A DNA stretch of 25,575 bases from the NCBI GenBank assembly GCA_964343305.1, contig CAYFJO010000126.1, forward strand, positions 1 through 25,575. The letters run 5' to 3'. The stretch is from CAYFJO01 sp964343305. Lineage in GTDB: Bacteria > Planctomycetota > Planctomycetia > Pirellulales > Pirellulaceae. Under the pieces are notes generated by a model, which saw only the letters and a program-made list of their open reading frames with translations, was not told where the DNA came from and ran no database searches. A program made the position numbers and the translations under genes. How positions within the stretch are numbered: position 1 is the first letter of the stretch; each line of letters begins with the position of its first letter. Shown piece after piece: positions 23,253 through 25,575 of the stretch.

Positions 23253-23458
23253 GCATGCGACGGGGCGCGGGAACAATTGCTCTGCCAATCATTCCGCTGA
23301 CTCTCGCTTGTTTGCGGCAAAGGAATGGGTGGCAGAAGATTCATGGATGTTTAAGAGTCGATTATGCTTGCAGTGCTGGCATCGTCAAAGCTTCATTTTT
23401 CCCATGGTTCGCAACCGATAATATTGACACGGTTTGTGATAGCCCGTACTTAGCGACT

Positions 23459-23515
23459 AGTGTAGAGCAATTCTCGCAATCGCTCGGAGAACAATTGAGA
23501 CAATTGTTCTACACT
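23459..23515 (+). promoter_or_regulatory. Structured 5' leader of the second radical SAM gene
   Basis: AGTGTAGAGCAATT (23459-23472) pairs with AATTGTTCTACACT (23502-23515) at 13 of 14 positions, the exception being a G/T wobble. Inside, TTCTC (23471-23475) can pair with GAGAA (23487-23491). The structure ends 16 bp before the GAGGAA ribosome site of the gene at 23540. A perfect TTGACA stands at 23424-23429, but no good -10 follows at the right distance. The remaining spacer from 23241 shows nothing else. Confidence 0.45.
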
Positions 23516-23539
23516 TCGCCGACTTTTGAGGAACCACGG

Positions 23540-25336
23540 ATGGTTAGCAACACAACAACCAGGCCCTTTATTGTCGAGATCATTAAACCTTCGCATTACG
23601 ACGACGATGGCTACGTGATTCAATGGCGGCGGGCGTTTATTCCTTCGAATTCGTTGGCTTGCCTCTACGGCTTGGTCGAGGACGTTCGGCAGCGTGGCGT
23701 GTTGGGCGACGACGTCGAGATCATCACCAGCGCCTACGACGAAATCCATACGGTCATTCCCGTCGACAAGATTATCGAGCGAATCAAACAAAACGACGGC
23801 CGCAGCCTGGTGTTGATGGCCGGCGTTCAATCGAACCAGTTTCCCCGCGCCGTCGATCTGGCCAAGCCGTTTCGTGACGCTGGTGTTGAAGTCGCCATCG
23901 GCGGGTTTCACATCAGTGGTTGCATCGCGATGTTGTCGGAATTGCCCGACGACATCAAAGCGGCACAAGAGATGGGCATCACGCTGTTTGCGGGCGAAGC
24001 CGAAGGACGCATGGAAACGTTGCTCAGCGACGCGGTGAATGGTGAGTTAAAACCGGTGTACAACTTCTTGATGGACCTGCCGGATCTGCAAGGCCAGATC
24101 ACGCCACAACTGCCAGACGAAGTTTCGAAGCGCTATATGCACTTTACGCCATTCGACGTCGGCCGCGGCTGTCCGTTTCAATGTAGCTTTTGCACGATCA
24201 TCAATGTTCAGGGCCGCAAGTCACGTTTCCGCGACGCGGACGACGTCGAACGACTCGTCCGCAGCCACTACGCCAAAGGCATCAAGCGGTTCTTCATCAC
24301 CGACGACAACATGGCGCGGAACAAAAACTGGGAAGCGATCTTTGACCGGTTGATCGAGTTGCGCAAAGAAGGTCTGCTCGTCAAATTCGTCATCCAAGTC
24401 GACACGATGTGTCACAAGATCAAGGGGTTCATTGACAAAGCTGTGCGAGCAGGCTGCAACCGCGTGTTCATCGGCTTGGAGAATATCAACCCGGAGACAC
24501 TGGCCGCCACAAAGAAGTTTCAAAACCGCATCACCGAGTATCGCACGATGATACAAGAGTGGCGCAATCGTGACGCGGTGACTTACGCCGGCTATATCCT
24601 CGGCTTTCCCGCTGATACGCCCGAGTCGATCGAACGCGACATCAAGGTGATTCAAAAAGAACTACCGATCGACATTCTTGAATTCTTCGTCCTGACACCG
24701 CTGCCTGGCTCGGCCGACCACAAAGGGCTGTACGAGCAAGGTGTGTGGATGGACCCGGACATGAACAAGTACGACGTCGAACACGTCACTGTGGCCCATG
24801 AAAAAATGACGGCCGAAGAGTGGCAGGGCATTTACGAGCGCGCCTGGCATCTGTATTACAGCCCGGAGCACGTGGAGACTTTGCTGCGACGAGCGGAAGC
24901 AACCGGCTCCAAAGCGAAACGCGTGGCTTTGGCAATTCTGCAATACTACGGCAGCTATCGGTTCGAAAAAGTCCATCCGCTTCAATGCGGCATTCTGAGG
25001 CGGAAAGTGCGCACATCACGTCGTCCGGACCTGAAACGTGCCAACCCAATCACGTTCTTTTTTCAACGCATCTGGGAAACGGTGGCGACCTACACGTCGC
25101 TGGCCGGCTACTTTCTCAAATTGGAAATCCTCGGCCGCCGCATCAAACGCGAGGTCAAAGAGAACGGTTACACCGACTTGGCCATCACGCCAGTCGAAGT
25201 GACGGAAGACGAAGACTTGGAGATCTTCCAGCTCACCGACGCCGCCAAAGATGCCGTGGCGAAAGTCAAAGGAAAGCGGCAGGCGAAACCAACCGAGCCT
25301 GAGCCCGCCGTTGTTCCAATCGATCGCGCGGCATAG
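23540..25336 (+). CDS. B12-binding-domain radical SAM protein
   Basis: The protein has 598 residues from the ATG at 23540, with GAGGAA 6 nt upstream. The frame is open to 23255, but the extra N-terminus looks like untranslated DNA and carries the leader hairpin. The N-terminal part (about 1-170) is Rossmann-like with VLMAGVQSNQFPRAVDLAKP and VEVAIGGFHISG; the usual cobalamin DxHxxG motif is absent. The radical SAM core has Cys211-x3-Cys215-x2-Cys218 (CPFQCSFC), then FFITDDNMARN, IGLENINPETL and AGYILGFPADTPESI. The C-terminal region (about 480-598) is helical, with a possible membrane-associated stretch (TYTSLAGYFLKLEIL) and an acidic/Pro tail. The general family is that of B12-type radical SAM enzymes such as hopanoid- or Mg-protoporphyrin-cyclase-like proteins. 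The substrate is unknown. Confidence 0.88.
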   Translation: MVSNTTTRPFIVEIIKPSHYDDDGYVIQWRRAFIPSNSLACLYGLVEDVRQRGVLGDDVEIITSAYDEIHTVIPVDKIIERIKQNDGRSLVLMAGVQSNQFPRAVDLAKPFRDAGVEVAIGGFHISGCIAMLSELPDDIKAAQEMGITLFAGEAEGRMETLLSDAVNGELKPVYNFLMDLPDLQGQITPQLPDEVSKRYMHFTPFDVGRGCPFQCSFCTIINVQGRKSRFRDADDVERLVRSHYAKGIKRFFITDDNMARNKNWEAIFDRLIELRKEGLLVKFVIQVDTMCHKIKGFIDKAVRAGCNRVFIGLENINPETLAATKKFQNRITEYRTMIQEWRNRDAVTYAGYILGFPADTPESIERDIKVIQKELPIDILEFFVLTPLPGSADHKGLYEQGVWMDPDMNKYDVEHVTVAHEKMTAEEWQGIYERAWHLYYSPEHVETLLRRAEATGSKAKRVALAILQYYGSYRFEKVHPLQCGILRRKVRTSRRPDLKRANPITFFFQRIWETVATYTSLAGYFLKLEILGRRIKREVKENGYTDLAITPVEVTEDEDLEIFQLTDAAKDAVAKVKGKRQAKPTEPEPAVVPIDRAA

Positions 25337-25355
25337 CTCCCCAGCATGTTCGTTC

Positions 25356-25457
25356 TTACGGCGCAGCAATGCTGAATGGGTTTACGACGTTGATGCCATC
25401 GTAGTCCTGCCCTTCGTTGAGGTCTTCACTCACAACCGTTACGCAGCCGCTTAGCAT
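25356..25457 (-). pseudogene. C-terminal stump of a PIN-domain (VapC-like) toxin
   Basis: The minus strand from about 25457 to the TAA at 25356 reads LSGCVTVVSEDLNEG, then QDYDGINVVNPF. This is the typical closing strand-helix-strand of PIN-domain ribonucleases, including the last acidic residue in SEDL. Only about 33 residues remain, and an in-frame stop lies a few codons upstream (25476-25478), so the N-terminal two thirds with the other catalytic Asp are gone. No antitoxin remnant was found. It is a decayed toxin-antitoxin relic beside a dispersed hairpin. Confidence 0.6.
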
Positions 25458-25483
25458 CGACCGATGAATTATCGCGGATTATT

Positions 25484-25547
25484 CACTAACCCGACGCGCA
25501 AGCGAGGGGTCTTGGACGTGGCCCCTCGCTTGCGCGTCGGGTTAGTG
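25484..25547. repeat. Perfect 26-bp inverted repeat
   Basis: Arms at 25484-25509 and 25522-25547 (starting CACTAACCCGACGCGCAAGC) are perfectly complementary over 26 bp around a 12-nt loop. GC-rich hairpins of this kind are scattered in planctomycete genomes; I cannot count copies here. It may also end transcripts of the radical SAM gene, though no T-run follows. Confidence 0.9.
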
Positions 25548-25575
25548 TGGATTCGAATTTGCGCGGTGTTTTAGG

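Overview
The window looks like chromosomal DNA of a planctomycete, probably Pirellulales-like. Pointers are the many small secreted or anchored proteins of unknown function, a leucine-rich-repeat protein behind an arginine-rich membrane anchor, a Tat-exported hydroxypyruvate-isomerase-like protein, a MalK-type ATPase with an insert after its Q-loop, a DUF4058 protein, and several families of dispersed hairpin repeats. This assignment comes from gene content and style only; no marker gene such as rRNA is present.

Layout. 1-4064 (minus strand) is loosely packed accessory DNA. It holds a HEAT-type secreted protein downstream of a Rieske ferredoxin, a frameshifted remnant of a larger Ala/Asp-rich protein, a tandemly expanded LRR protein, and a decayed stretch bounded by imperfect inverted repeats. 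4065-5939 (+) is a radical SAM protein of the B12-type TIGR03960 family. 6142-7847 (+) is a compact three-gene unit: a membrane-anchored beta-sandwich protein, a secreted beta-sandwich protein and a DUF4058 protein.

7912-18500 (minus) is one long co-directional block read from right to left: orphan MalK/UgpC-type ABC ATPase, nusA, infB, rbfA, a catalytically dead endonuclease-III-like protein with a histone-H1-like tail, a large TPR protein, yebC and a small secreted protein. The ATPase stop overlaps the nusA start by 4 bp, so the information-processing genes sit in an operon led by a transport-type ATPase. Upstream of the ATPase lies a sigma70-like promoter followed by an intrinsic-terminator hairpin with seven U, inside the predicted leader. 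This suggests attenuation of an operon that encodes the termination factor NusA.

18969-20442 (+) carries the Tat-exported sugar-isomerase-like protein and a small secreted protein with an acidic middle and a cationic Cys-rich end. 20481-23240 (minus) carries a large two-domain alpha/beta hydrolase and a secreted unknown protein. 23540-25336 (+) is a second radical SAM protein, and the right edge holds the C-terminal stump of a PIN-domain (VapC-like) toxin beside a perfect 26-bp hairpin.

The most interesting items are the putative leader attenuator before the ATPase-nusA operon, the dead EndoIII-fold protein with an H1-like tail in that block, and the dispersed GTAGC-bounded double-hairpin repeat, whose two copies show compensatory base changes. 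No tRNA, rRNA, CRISPR array or intact transposase was seen.
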